A stretch of 64,000 nt of DNA from Wujia chipingensis (lineage in GTDB: Bacteria; Bacillota; Clostridia; Lachnospirales; Lachnospiraceae). The position numbers were made by a program, and so were the translations under genes. Under the pieces are notes generated by a model. That model was not told the origin of the DNA, made no database searches, and saw only the letters and a list, made by a program, of their open reading frames with translations. Numbering within the stretch: the first letter of the stretch is position 1; each line of letters starts with the position of its first letter. The stretch spans positions 875,001 through 939,000 of the forward strand of contig NZ_CP060632.1 of assembly GCF_014337155.1 (NCBI RefSeq). Reading direction: 5' to 3'. Positions 20,691 through 29,180 of the stretch are shown in pieces.

Positions 20691-21465
20691 GCTTTTTGGA
20701 GATAGAAATCGAAGTATAAGCGGTGTGATACTGCTCGTTTGTCATGGAGACAATGTAATTTCTGGCGTATGCCTTACTGATTCCATGTGCTGCGAGTGTG
20801 TCCGCCGCTTTGTTGTATGCGATGGCAGCGGAAATCTCGTCTGCGTAAGTGCCGACGATGAAATCGCCATTTACGTGGATTTTAGTCTGGTATTGCACCT
20901 GACCGGAAGCGGATTCTTTTCTCTGGACGCCGGCATACTGGTTGATGATCTCGATGTTGGAATAACGGAAATCAAGTGCATCGCCGTTTGTCATGCGGTA
21001 GTCTCTGCCGTAGACAGAAAACGGACGGATGCCGTAGCGGGACAGGATGCTGTACTGGCTTCCGTAGTCGCTGACGAAGAGATAACCGCCTTTTTTCTGG
21101 ATTTTCTTAGATGCATAGAAGAACAGATCATCCCGGTCGAACTTCAGAATCTCTGTGGCAGACATATGGTATTCAAAATATTTTCTGCGCAGGTAGATCG
21201 GTGTTTTGAAATAAATGCCGTTGTCGCGGAAGTTGATGAGACATACGAATTTGTCATGGGAAAGGCAGGAAAACAGGCTGTATTCTGACAGCGTGATCTC
21301 TGCGTGATCCAAGATCAGGCGTGCTTCCCTGTAGGTGCGCGAAGCAAGCTCCTCTGTTGCGAAGCTGCCAAGGCTGATATGTTTTTTCAGATATGTGATG
21401 GAAGCACGGTAATAGGTGCTGCCATCTTTTTTGGTTGCTGTATAGATACCAGGTAAAGCTGCCAT
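20671..21465 (-). CDS. protein with two AP2-like DNA-binding domains
   Basis: 264 residues from the ATG at 21465. An AP2-like domain at ~3-50 has the pattern GIYTATKKDG..YYRASI....KHISLGSFATEELASRTYREA. A second at ~185-245 (GVQRKES...FIVGTYADEISAAIAYNKAADTLAAHG) shows the same strand-strand-strand-helix pattern. The middle part (~60-180) is rich in aromatic and basic residues and I do not recognise it. There is no HNH nuclease or integrase domain, so it is not a typical AP2-HNH mobile protein. The only purine-rich upstream run (GGAAAGGA) lies 18 nt from the ATG, so the start is uncertain. The C-terminus overlaps dusB by 20 nt. Confidence 0.75.
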   Translation of the reverse strand: MAALPGIYTATKKDGSTYYRASITYLKKHISLGSFATEELASRTYREARLILDHAEITLSEYSLFSCLSHDKFVCLINFRDNGIYFKTPIYLRRKYFEYHMSATEILKFDRDDLFFYASKKIQKKGGYLFVSDYGSQYSILSRYGIRPFSVYGRDYRMTNGDALDFRYSNIEIINQYAGVQRKESASGQVQYQTKIHVNGDFIVGTYADEISAAIAYNKAADTLAAHGISKAYARNYIVSMTNEQYHTAYTSISISKKLTAPAP

Positions 21466-21606
21466 AATCTGAGTGAGGGGAAATCCTTTCCGTGATATTA
21501 TGTGCCATAAAAATACAAAATCCGCACATAAAATCAGTATAACGGCTGCACAGGAAAAAGTCCAGTCTGCCGATCGAAAAAAGTCGTGAAAAAGTCGCGA
21601 AATTAC

Positions 21607-21635
21607 TTGACCGAACGGCATTCTTGAATTATAAT
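21607..21635 (+). promoter_or_regulatory. promoter of the 3D-domain gene
   Basis: TTGACC at 21607-21612 and TATAAT at 21630-21635 with 17-nt spacing. Start site near 21642. Confidence 0.7.
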
Positions 21636-21643
21636 CATGAAAG

Positions 21644-21666
21644 TGTAAATGTAACCTTTTTGTAAC
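21644..21666 (+). promoter_or_regulatory. candidate WalR (YycF) boxes
   Basis: TGTAAC at 21650-21655, 5 nt, TGTAAC at 21661-21666, preceded directly by TGTAAA at 21644. This fits the WalR consensus TGTWAH-N5-TGTWAH. It lies downstream of one promoter and at the -35 position of a possible second one (-10 TATCAT at 21672). The gene it precedes encodes a 3D-domain wall protein, the type of gene WalR controls in Bacillus (yocH). Confidence 0.55.
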
Positions 21667-21717
21667 AATTTTATCATAAATTCCAAATCGGAATTGCATG
21701 AGGAGAATAGGAACAAT

Positions 21718-22578
21718 ATGGACGCAGGTAAAATCGCAACGATTGAATTGAATATGGATTCCAAAGAAAAAAAGGATAAGAAACAGAGAGAACCGGGGAA
21801 AATGAAAAGTTTCCTGCAGGCATACGGAAAGTATGTAGGTGCTGGCGCTGTGGCACTTGCATTGGTCATTGTCTGTGCAGTCTCACTGGCAGACCGGATC
21901 GCAAATCGTGAGGTTGCAACCGGTGTTATGATGACCGTTGCAGATCTGACGAAGGATAAAGAACCATTTTCAGGAGATCTGTTTGCAAGTACTGCAATCA
22001 GCTACAATGATATGGTAAACGTAAATTATGAGACAGACCAGCTTGCACAGTTAGAGCGTGCAGAACAGCAGATTGATGAGATTCTGACAGCCAGAAGACA
22101 GGATAAACGGGATCAGGCGGCTTTGGAGGCATTGACCGCTGTGCATAGCGGACCGGGTGAGATTGGCGAGTACGATCCGAATGCCGTCGTTGTGGCATCC
22201 GCAGAGACCGATACAACAACTACTACGACAACCGCTTCTACACCGACGTATGTACCAGCCGATGCGAACGGAAAGTATCAGTATCTGGGTGAATACCTGC
22301 TGACTGCATACTGTCCATGTCCAATCTGTTGTGGTAAGTGGAGCAATATGGAGAATCCGATCACAGCAAGTGGTGCACGTGCGACAGCCGGATGGACAAT
22401 TGCTGCACCGAAGAATTTTGCGTTTGGTACAAAGATCATGATCGATGGACAGATCTATGAAGTACAGGATCGTGGTGGTGCGATCACAGGAAATCATTTC
22501 GATGTGTTCTGCAATACACATCAGGAAGCTTTGAACTTTAACATGAGAACAACCTCTGCCTATCTGGTAGTTGAATAA
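21718..22578 (+). CDS. membrane-anchored 3D-domain cell-wall protein
   Basis: 286 residues from the ATG at 21718, which follows GAGGAG; an upstream ATG at 21694 has no binding site. Cytoplasmic basic segment (~1-35), one membrane helix (~40-60, GAVALALVIVCAVSLA), a helical stalk and Thr-rich linker (~100-185), then a C-terminal 3D domain (~195-286) with EYLLTAYCPCPICCG, TASGARAT, the GTKIMIDGQIYEVQDRGGAI block and HFDVFC. 3D domains are found in wall-lytic enzymes of the MltA/RpfB/YocH group. The CPCPICC cluster is typical of clostridial members. thrC follows after 12 nt. Confidence 0.88.
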   Translation: MDAGKIATIELNMDSKEKKDKKQREPGKMKSFLQAYGKYVGAGAVALALVIVCAVSLADRIANREVATGVMMTVADLTKDKEPFSGDLFASTAISYNDMVNVNYETDQLAQLERAEQQIDEILTARRQDKRDQAALEALTAVHSGPGEIGEYDPNAVVVASAETDTTTTTTTASTPTYVPADANGKYQYLGEYLLTAYCPCPICCGKWSNMENPITASGARATAGWTIAAPKNFAFGTKIMIDGQIYEVQDRGGAITGNHFDVFCNTHQEALNFNMRTTSAYLVVE

Positions 22579-22590
22579 AAGGAGAAAAAG

Positions 22591-24078
22591 ATGGAACTGG
22601 TTTACAGAAGTACAAGAAATGCACAAGAGACAGCGACCGCTTCTATGGCGATTTTGAAAGGACTTGCAAACGAGGGTGGCTTATTTGTACCGGATACAAT
22701 TCCGGCATTTGACAAGAGCCTGGAAGAGCTTTCCAAGATGGATTACCGTGAGGTTGCATATCAGGTTATGAAGCTGATGCTGACAGACTTCACAGAAGAA
22801 GAGCTTCGTCATTGTATCAACAGTGCATATGATTCGAAGTTCGATACAAAGGAGATTGCACCGCTCGTACATAAGGCAGGTGCGTATTATCTGGAACTGT
22901 TCCATGGCGCAACAATCGCGTTTAAGGATATGGCACTTTCCATTCTTCCATATCTGCTGACAACCTCAGCAAAGAAGAACGATGTGAAGAATGAGATCGT
23001 GATTCTGACTGCTACTTCCGGTGATACAGGTAAGGCTGCACTTGCAGGATTTGCAGATGTACCGGGAACGAAGATCATCGTATTTTATCCAAAGCATGGT
23101 GTAAGCCCAATTCAGGAAAAGCAGATGGTAACCCAGAAGGGTGATAATACATGTGTCATCGGTATCACAGGTAATTTTGATGACGCACAGACAGGCGTCA
23201 AGAAGATGTTCTCTGACAAGGAGTTGAACGAGTATCTGGCATCCAAGGGATATCAGTTCTCTTCTGCAAACTCCATCAATATCGGACGTCTTGTACCACA
23301 GATGGTATATTATGTATATGCATATACAAGACTCGTTGCAAATGGAGAGATCAAGGCTGGCGACAAGATCAATGTCGTTGTTCCAACCGGAAACTTCGGA
23401 AATATCTTAGCTGCTTTCTATGCAAAGCAGATGGGACTTCCAATCAACAAGTTTATCTGTGCATCGAATGAGAATAAGGTTCTGTACGATTTCTTCCGTA
23501 CAGGTACATACGACAGAAAGAGAGAGTTCATCTTAACAACTTCTCCTTCTATGGATATTCTGATCTCCAGCAATCTGGAGCGTCTGATCTACCGTATCGC
23601 AGGCAATGATGCAGAGAAGAACAAGGCTTTGATGCAGGCATTAAACGGCAAGGGTGCTTACACGATCACAGACGATATGAAGAAGCAGTTGGCAGACTTC
23701 TACGGAAATTATGCATCTGAGGCAGAGACAGCCGCTACGATCAAGCGTGTATATGAGTCCGATCAGTACATCATGGATACCCATACAGCCGTAGCAGCAT
23801 CGGTATATGACAAGTATGTGAAGGAGACTGGCGATACAACACCAACTGTGATCGCAAGTACAGCAAGCCCATACAAGTTTACGAGAAGCGTTATGAATGC
23901 AATCGACAGTGCATATGACAAGCAGTCTGATTTCGAACTTGTCGATGAGCTGAATAAGCTTTCTGGCGTGAAGGTACCACAGGCAATCGAAGACATCCGT
24001 CAGGCAGAGGTTCGCCACGATATCGTCTGCGACAAGGAAGACATGCTTGCAGAAGTAAAGAAGTTTTTGAATATTTAA
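22591..24078 (+). CDS. thrC: threonine synthase
   Basis: 495 residues, the long threonine synthase form. It makes threonine from O-phosphohomoserine with PLP. The PLP Lys lies in FHGATIAFKDMALSIL (~112), with ATSGDTGKAALAGF (~146) and VPTGNFGNILAA (~267) binding phosphate and substrate. AAGGAGAAAAAG precedes the ATG. No other threonine-pathway gene is adjacent; the partner upstream is a wall protein. Confidence 0.96.
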   Translation: MELVYRSTRNAQETATASMAILKGLANEGGLFVPDTIPAFDKSLEELSKMDYREVAYQVMKLMLTDFTEEELRHCINSAYDSKFDTKEIAPLVHKAGAYYLELFHGATIAFKDMALSILPYLLTTSAKKNDVKNEIVILTATSGDTGKAALAGFADVPGTKIIVFYPKHGVSPIQEKQMVTQKGDNTCVIGITGNFDDAQTGVKKMFSDKELNEYLASKGYQFSSANSINIGRLVPQMVYYVYAYTRLVANGEIKAGDKINVVVPTGNFGNILAAFYAKQMGLPINKFICASNENKVLYDFFRTGTYDRKREFILTTSPSMDILISSNLERLIYRIAGNDAEKNKALMQALNGKGAYTITDDMKKQLADFYGNYASEAETAATIKRVYESDQYIMDTHTAVAASVYDKYVKETGDTTPTVIASTASPYKFTRSVMNAIDSAYDKQSDFELVDELNKLSGVKVPQAIEDIRQAEVRHDIVCDKEDMLAEVKKFLNI

Positions 24079-24104
24079 TAACATAGACGCGTTGAGAATA
24101 CGCG

Positions 24105-24146
24105 CGGTAGTTCATTCGCACCATCCTGCCGTTAAACAAAACTAGG
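24105..24146 (+). ncRNA. preQ1-I riboswitch aptamer
   Basis: P1 stem CGGTAG (24105-24110) pairs with CTGCCG (24126-24131) around a TTC...GCACC loop, followed by the A-rich tail TTAAACAAAACTAGG that forms the pseudoknot. The tail closely matches the known class-I aptamer from Thermoanaerobacter. It lies directly ahead of queD, the gene class expected for a preQ1 sensor. Confidence 0.88.
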
Positions 24147-24152
24147 GCAAAC

Positions 24153-24202
24153 CATAAATGACAGAATTTATGTTGCGGGTGCTTTGTGCGCCCGCATTTT
24201 TT
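24153..24202 (+). terminator. preQ1 expression platform: alternative hairpin and terminator
   Basis: CATAAAT/ATTTATG (24153-24172) forms a small hairpin. TGCGGGTGC, loop TTTGT, GCGCCCGCA, then six T (24174-24202) is a strong intrinsic terminator ending 18 nt before queD. This suggests transcriptional control by the aptamer upstream. Confidence 0.8.
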
Positions 24203-24220
24203 ATTGAAGGGAGTTTTCGT

Positions 24221-24640
24221 ATGTATACATTAAAGACAAATGCCAGCTTTGACAGTGCACATTTTCTGGCAGGCTATGAGGGAAAATGTTCAAACATTCA
24301 TGGACATCACTGGACAGTGGAAATCGAGGTAGGAAGCAACAGTCTGGAGATGGGAGGAAATAACCGTGGTATGATCGTGGATTTCTCCAAATTAAAAACA
24401 GATCTGAAGAACATCGCAGATGCACTCGACCATTGTCTGATCGTGGAGATTGGAAGTCTGAAACGCAGAACGCTGGATGTGCTCGAAGAAGAGCATTTCA
24501 AGGTTGTAGAAGTGATGTTCCGACCGACTGCAGAGAACTTTGCAAAGTTCTTCTATGACGAGATGAAAGGAAAAGGCTATCATGTCTTAAAGGCAACGGT
24601 GTATGAGACACCAAATAACTGTGCCGCATATATGGAGTAA
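24221..24640 (+). CDS. queD: 6-carboxy-5,6,7,8-tetrahydropterin synthase
   Basis: 139 residues. It converts 7,8-dihydroneopterin triphosphate to 6-carboxytetrahydropterin, the first committed step to queuosine. Zinc His residues lie at FDSAHFL and HGHHW and the catalytic Cys in GKCSNIHGHH. The start at 24221 follows AAGGGAG; upstream in-frame ATG codons lie inside the riboswitch terminator. The stop is 1 nt before queE. Confidence 0.95.
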   Translation: MYTLKTNASFDSAHFLAGYEGKCSNIHGHHWTVEIEVGSNSLEMGGNNRGMIVDFSKLKTDLKNIADALDHCLIVEIGSLKRRTLDVLEEEHFKVVEVMFRPTAENFAKFFYDEMKGKGYHVLKATVYETPNNCAAYME

Positions 24641-24641
24641 T

Positions 24642-25310
24642 ATGGGAAAGTATAAAGTAGTAGAAACGTTTGTCAGTATCAACGGCGAGGCAACCCATGC
24701 TGGAGAGCTTGCATGCTTTATCCGGTTTGCCGGATGTAATCTTGCTTGTGGATACTGTGATACGAAATGGGCGAATGAACCGCAGGTGCCATACAAGAGT
24801 ATGAGTGCGGAAGAAATCTATGCGTATATCAAATCCTGTGGCGTGAAAAATGTGACGCTGACGGGCGGAGAGCCGTTGATCCAGCCGGAAATTGAATGGT
24901 TGATCACACTTCTGTCAGCGGATAAAGCCCTGCGCGTAGAGATCGAGACGAACGGAAGCGTGGATATTGCCGGATACGATGCACGCCCAGAGAATGTCTG
25001 CATGACGCTTGACTATAAGCTTCCAGACAGTGGGATGGAGCAGTTTATGCGCACAGAAAATTACGCATGGTTAAAACCGCAGGATGCAGTGAAATTCGTT
25101 GTTTCGTCGACAAGAGATCTGGAAACGGCGAAGAAGATCATTGAGACATATGATCTGTGTGCGAAGGCAACCGTATATTTGAGTTCCGCATTTTCAGCGA
25201 TCACACCGGCACAGATCGTAGAGTACATGATACAGGAAAACATGAAGGATGTCCGGTTACAGCTACAGATGCACAAATACATCTGGGATCCGGAGAAAAA
25301 AGGAGTATAA
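24642..25310 (+). CDS. queE: 7-carboxy-7-deazaguanine synthase
   Basis: 222 residues, radical-SAM enzyme making 7-carboxy-7-deazaguanine. The cluster motif CNLACGYCD (Cys-X3-Cys-X2-Cys) is at ~29-37 and TGGEPL at ~76. Second gene of the queuosine operon, starting 1 nt after queD. The annotated start MGKYKVVE is preferred over a longer frame that begins inside queD. Confidence 0.95.
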   Translation: MGKYKVVETFVSINGEATHAGELACFIRFAGCNLACGYCDTKWANEPQVPYKSMSAEEIYAYIKSCGVKNVTLTGGEPLIQPEIEWLITLLSADKALRVEIETNGSVDIAGYDARPENVCMTLDYKLPDSGMEQFMRTENYAWLKPQDAVKFVVSSTRDLETAKKIIETYDLCAKATVYLSSAFSAITPAQIVEYMIQENMKDVRLQLQMHKYIWDPEKKGV

Positions 25311-25311
25311 G

Positions 25312-25890
25312 ATGGCAATCGATAAAGAAGCAATCAAAGAACATATCCGCGGGATTTTAGTTGCCCTTGGCGATGATCCCGACCGAGAAGGATTAAAGGA
25401 AACACCCGACCGGGTTGCCCGCATGTATGAGGAAGTATTTGAAGGAATGAACTATACGAACGATGAGATTGCAGAGATGTTCAACAAATCGTTCGAGCGT
25501 CCGGGCAAGGATACGAGTGACATGGTCCTGGTCAAGGATATCGAGGTGTTCAGTTATTGTGAGCACCATATGGCACTGATGTATGACATGCATGTATCAG
25601 TCGCTTATATTCCGAAGGGAAAAGTGCTCGGACTTAGCAAGATCGCACGGATTGCAGATATGGTCGCAAAACGCTTACAGTTGCAGGAAAGAATCGGTAC
25701 CGATATCGCATATATTATGAGTAAGGTGACTGGAAGTGAGGATGTGGCAGTTGTGATCGAGGGAAGCCATAGCTGTATGACAGCTAGAGGTATCCGGAAC
25801 GCAAGTGCAAAGACGTTCACGACGACATTTACCGGTGAGTTCGAGAAGAATGAGACATTGCAGAACAAACTGATGATGTTACTGAAATAA
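25312..25890 (+). CDS. folE: GTP cyclohydrolase I
   Basis: 192 residues. It makes dihydroneopterin triphosphate from GTP, the QueD substrate and also the folate entry point. Zinc ligands and active site are seen in [13 protein letters not shown] (~84), [11 protein letters not shown] (~104) and [10 protein letters not shown] (~150). It begins 1 nt after queE, so the operon feeds its own precursor step. Confidence 0.96.
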   Translation: MAIDKEAIKEHIRGILVALGDDPDREGLKETPDRVARMYEEVFEGMNYTNDEIAEMFNKSFERPGKDTSDMVLVKDIEVFSYCEHHMALMYDMHVSVAYIPKGKVLGLSKIARIADMVAKRLQLQERIGTDIAYIMSKVTGSEDVAVVIEGSHSCMTARGIRNASAKTFTTTFTGEFEKNETLQNKLMMLLK

Positions 25891-25938
25891 GAGCTGAACA
25901 TAGAAGATGAAAACAGAGGATAAGAAGGAGTGATTATT

Positions 25939-26604
25939 ATGCAGCATAAGAAGAACAAAGAAGCAGCCGTTGTTGTATTTAGTGGAGGACAGGACAGCAC
26001 AACCTGTCTGCTGTATGCGAAGAAACATTATAAGAAGGTGTATGCCGTATCGTTTGATTATCACCAGAGACATGTGGCAGAGCTTGATGCAGCGAAGGAA
26101 ATCTGTGAGAAGCTGGATGTGGAGCAGACAATCATGGATATGACATTGTTAAATCAGCTCGCACCGAATTCTCTGACCCGTGATGATATGAAGGTGGACA
26201 GCGATGCACCGGCAGAGGGTACACCAAATACATTTGTCGATGGAAGAAATATGCTGTTTTTGACATTTGCAGCGGTATTCGCAAAGCAGAAGGGTGTCAC
26301 GGATATCCTGACGGGTGTATCCCAGAGTGATTTCTCTGGTTATCCAGATTGCAGAGATGAGTTTATCAAGTCCTTAAATGTATCTTTAAATCTGGCGATG
26401 GATTATGAATTTGACATTATCACACCGCTTATGTGGATTGACAAGGAAGAGACATGGGAGCTTGCCGATAAGCTCGGTGGATTTGATCTGGTTCGCAATA
26501 TGACATTAACATGTTATAATGGCATCAAGGGCGATGGCTGTGGCAACTGCCCTGCATGTAAGCTGCGGAAAAAAGGCTTGGATGCATATCTTGCCAGACG
26601 ATAA
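25939..26604 (+). CDS. queC: 7-cyano-7-deazaguanine synthase
   Basis: 221 residues, ATP-dependent PP-loop enzyme that makes preQ0. [10 protein letters not shown] at ~17 is the pyrophosphatase loop; the C-terminal zinc site has Cys in [23 protein letters not shown] lies 9 nt before the ATG at 25939; a GTG at 25930 would overlap it. queF, queA and tgt are not in this window. Last gene of the queuosine group. Confidence 0.95.
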   Translation: MQHKKNKEAAVVVFSGGQDSTTCLLYAKKHYKKVYAVSFDYHQRHVAELDAAKEICEKLDVEQTIMDMTLLNQLAPNSLTRDDMKVDSDAPAEGTPNTFVDGRNMLFLTFAAVFAKQKGVTDILTGVSQSDFSGYPDCRDEFIKSLNVSLNLAMDYEFDIITPLMWIDKEETWELADKLGGFDLVRNMTLTCYNGIKGDGCGNCPACKLRKKGLDAYLARR

Positions 26605-26623
26605 AGGATAATGGAGGGAAGCC

Positions 26624-27691
26624 ATGAAACGCTTGTTATTTATTATCAATCCGAAAGCCGGACGAACGGCGATAAGAAATGATTTGTTTGAGATTATCAT
26701 GGTATTTTCACAGGCTGGATACGAGGTCGTGACGTATCCGACACAGGGACCGGAGGATGCAGAACGCAAGGTGCGTGTCGACGGCGAAGATTACGATCTG
26801 ATCGTGTGCGCAGGTGGCGATGGAACGCTCGATAACACGGTCTGCGGATACTCCAAGATGGGACACAAAAAAGTGCCGCTTGGTTATATCCCGGTTGGAA
26901 CGACAAACGATTTCGCACGAAGCCTTCGTATCTCAAGAAAACCCATTGAAGCGGCAAATCAGATTGTAAATGGAAAATGTACGAAGGTTGATATCGGACA
27001 GTTCGCGGACAAGTCGTTTATCTACATTGCGGCATTCGGTATTTTCACCGATGTGTCATATAATACGAATCAGTCCCTGAAGAAGGCAATCGGACATTCG
27101 GCATATATTATTGAAGGAATTAAAAATATCGGAAATTATAAAGGCTTTAATCTGACGGCACAGTTTGACGAGAAGGTCATCACTGGAAAATATCTGTATG
27201 GTATGGTGACCAATACGCTTTCGGTTGGCGGATTCAAGCTGCGAGGAGCCAAGCATGTCGTGTTGGATGACGGAAAATTTGACTGCCTCTTTATCAAGAT
27301 GCCATCAACACCGGCGGAGATGCAGCAGATCATCCGTGGACTTCTGCAAAATGAAGTTGAGGGAAATGAGATGTTCTTTGAATGCAAGGCGTCCCGTGTT
27401 GTTGTAGATGGAGAACAGGAGATCGCATGGACACTCGATGGGGAGTTTGGCGGAAGTTTGAAGCATGTGGAGATCTTAAACCAGCAGCAGGCGCTTGATA
27501 TTATGCTGCCGCAGATCAACATTGAGGAAATGGCAAACCAGCCGAGTGATGACGATGACGCGATGGATGAAGAGCGTGACGAGGAGACTGCTTACACGGA
27601 AGATGATATTGATCTTGAAGATCTGTATAGCCGGTATGCACTGCATTATCCAGAGGAATCTGCACAGACAGAGCCGGATAAAAAAGAGTGA
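26624..27691 (+). CDS. diacylglycerol/lipid kinase family protein (DgkB/YegS-like)
   Basis: 355 residues. LFIINPKAGR at the start, the VCAGGDGTLDNTV block (~64) and GYIPVGTTNDFARSL (~88) are the nucleotide and lipid-kinase motifs. It likely phosphorylates diacylglycerol or a related lipid. The last ~50 residues form a very acidic tail (DDDDAMDEERDEE...) that is absent from most family members. GGAGGGAAGCC precedes the ATG, 19 nt after queC. Confidence 0.88.
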   Translation: MKRLLFIINPKAGRTAIRNDLFEIIMVFSQAGYEVVTYPTQGPEDAERKVRVDGEDYDLIVCAGGDGTLDNTVCGYSKMGHKKVPLGYIPVGTTNDFARSLRISRKPIEAANQIVNGKCTKVDIGQFADKSFIYIAAFGIFTDVSYNTNQSLKKAIGHSAYIIEGIKNIGNYKGFNLTAQFDEKVITGKYLYGMVTNTLSVGGFKLRGAKHVVLDDGKFDCLFIKMPSTPAEMQQIIRGLLQNEVEGNEMFFECKASRVVVDGEQEIAWTLDGEFGGSLKHVEILNQQQALDIMLPQINIEEMANQPSDDDDAMDEERDEETAYTEDDIDLEDLYSRYALHYPEESAQTEPDKKE

Positions 27692-27714
27692 GAACCGCTT
27701 TGCTATGCCAATTC

Positions 27715-27743
27715 TTTACAAGTAAGAGAAAAAAGAATATAAT
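27715..27743 (+). promoter_or_regulatory. promoter for glmM
   Basis: TTTACA at 27715-27720 and TATAAT at 27738-27743, spacing 17. A short palindrome ATGCAC-AC-GTGCAT at 27751-27764 lies at the expected start site. Confidence 0.75.
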
Positions 27744-27812
27744 AAGAATAATGCACACGTGCATAAAACGATGAAGATAAAATTTAGACAGCTAAATTGA
27801 AAGGGGAAAATA

Positions 27813-29171
27813 ATGGGAAAGTATTTCGGAACAGACGGATTCCGCGGTGAGGCAAATGTAGACCTGACAGTGGAACATGCGTACAAGGTCGGAAGATATC
27901 TCGGATATTATTTTGGTAAGGAGAAGCAGGGGGATGACCGGGCACGAATCGTCATCGGAAAAGACACGAGACGTTCGAGCTATATGTTTGAGTATTCCTT
28001 AGTTGCCGGACTGACAGCGAGTGGCGCGGATGTATTTTTGATGCATGTCACACCGACACCGAGTGTGTCCTATATCGTGCGTGCCGATGAGTTTGACTGT
28101 GGAATTATGATTTCTGCGAGCCACAACCCATTTTATGATAACGGAATCAAGATCATTAACAGTCACGGTGCAAAGATGGATGCGGCTGTTGAAAAGTTGA
28201 TTGAGGATTATATCGATGGACTGGTACCGGAGATTCCATTTGCAACGAAAGAAAAGATTGGACGGACGACGGATTATTCGATGGGTAGAAACCGTTATAT
28301 CGGTTATCTGATGACACTCCCAACACGTGCATTCAAGAATCTGCGTGTCGGACTCGACTGTGCAAACGGTGCATCTTCGACGGTTGCGAAAGCAGTGTTC
28401 GATGCACTTGGCGCGAAGACATATGTCATCAATAACACACCGGATGGTACGAATATCAATACGAACTGTGGTTCTACCCATATTGAGGGGCTGCAGAAGT
28501 TTGTTGTAGAAAATAATTTAGATGCAGGATTTGCTTATGATGGCGATGCAGACCGTTGTCTGGCTGTTGATGAGAAGGGTAATCTGGTGGATGGCGATGC
28601 GATCATCTACATCTGTGGAAAATATCTGCGTGACCGTGGCAGACTGAACAATAACAAAGTCGTGACAACCGTCATGTCAAACCTTGGTCTGTACAAGGCA
28701 TTAGATGCAGAAGGCATCGGCTATGAGAAGACTGCAGTCGGAGACAAATATGTCTATGAGTGTATGATGGAGAACGGATATATCCTCGGCGGTGAGCAGA
28801 GTGGACATATCATTTTCTCGAAGAATGCAAGAACGGGTGATGGCGTTCTGACATCCCTGAAGATCATGGAAGCAATGGTGGAAGAGAAGATGCCGCTTTC
28901 TGAACTGACACGCGGACTGACGATCTACCCACAGCTTCTGGTGAATGTTAAAGTTACAAGTAAGAAAGAAGTTATGGAAGACGCAGATGTACTTGCAGCC
29001 GCAAAGAAGGTGGAGGAAGCACTTGGAGATGATGGAAGAATTCTACTTCGCCAGAGTGGTACAGAGCCACTGATCCGTGTGATGGTGGAAGCCAAGACCG
29101 ATGAAATCTGTAAAGAACATGTAGATGCGGTAGTCGATGTTATCCGAAGCAAAGGATACGAAGTACAGTAA
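27813..29171 (+). CDS. glmM: phosphoglucosamine mutase
   Basis: 452 residues. It interconverts glucosamine-6-P and glucosamine-1-P for UDP-GlcNAc and peptidoglycan. FGTDGFRGEAN at the N-terminus, the phosphoserine loop ISASHNPFYDNGIK (~101), metal loop DGDADRC (~243) and the phosphate-binding RQSGTEPLIRVMVEA block near the C-terminus. AAAGGGGAAAATA precedes the ATG. The next gene, an exopolysaccharide-type transferase, starts 9 nt later. Confidence 0.96.
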   Translation: MGKYFGTDGFRGEANVDLTVEHAYKVGRYLGYYFGKEKQGDDRARIVIGKDTRRSSYMFEYSLVAGLTASGADVFLMHVTPTPSVSYIVRADEFDCGIMISASHNPFYDNGIKIINSHGAKMDAAVEKLIEDYIDGLVPEIPFATKEKIGRTTDYSMGRNRYIGYLMTLPTRAFKNLRVGLDCANGASSTVAKAVFDALGAKTYVINNTPDGTNINTNCGSTHIEGLQKFVVENNLDAGFAYDGDADRCLAVDEKGNLVDGDAIIYICGKYLRDRGRLNNNKVVTTVMSNLGLYKALDAEGIGYEKTAVGDKYVYECMMENGYILGGEQSGHIIFSKNARTGDGVLTSLKIMEAMVEEKMPLSELTRGLTIYPQLLVNVKVTSKKEVMEDADVLAAAKKVEEALGDDGRILLRQSGTEPLIRVMVEAKTDEICKEHVDAVVDVIRSKGYEVQ

Positions 29172-29180
29172 GGATATAGA

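Noticed and set aside
27744..27812. glmS-type ribozyme or riboswitch before glmM
   Set aside because: Only a short palindrome is present; the glmS ribozyme core is absent and it belongs to glmS, not glmM.
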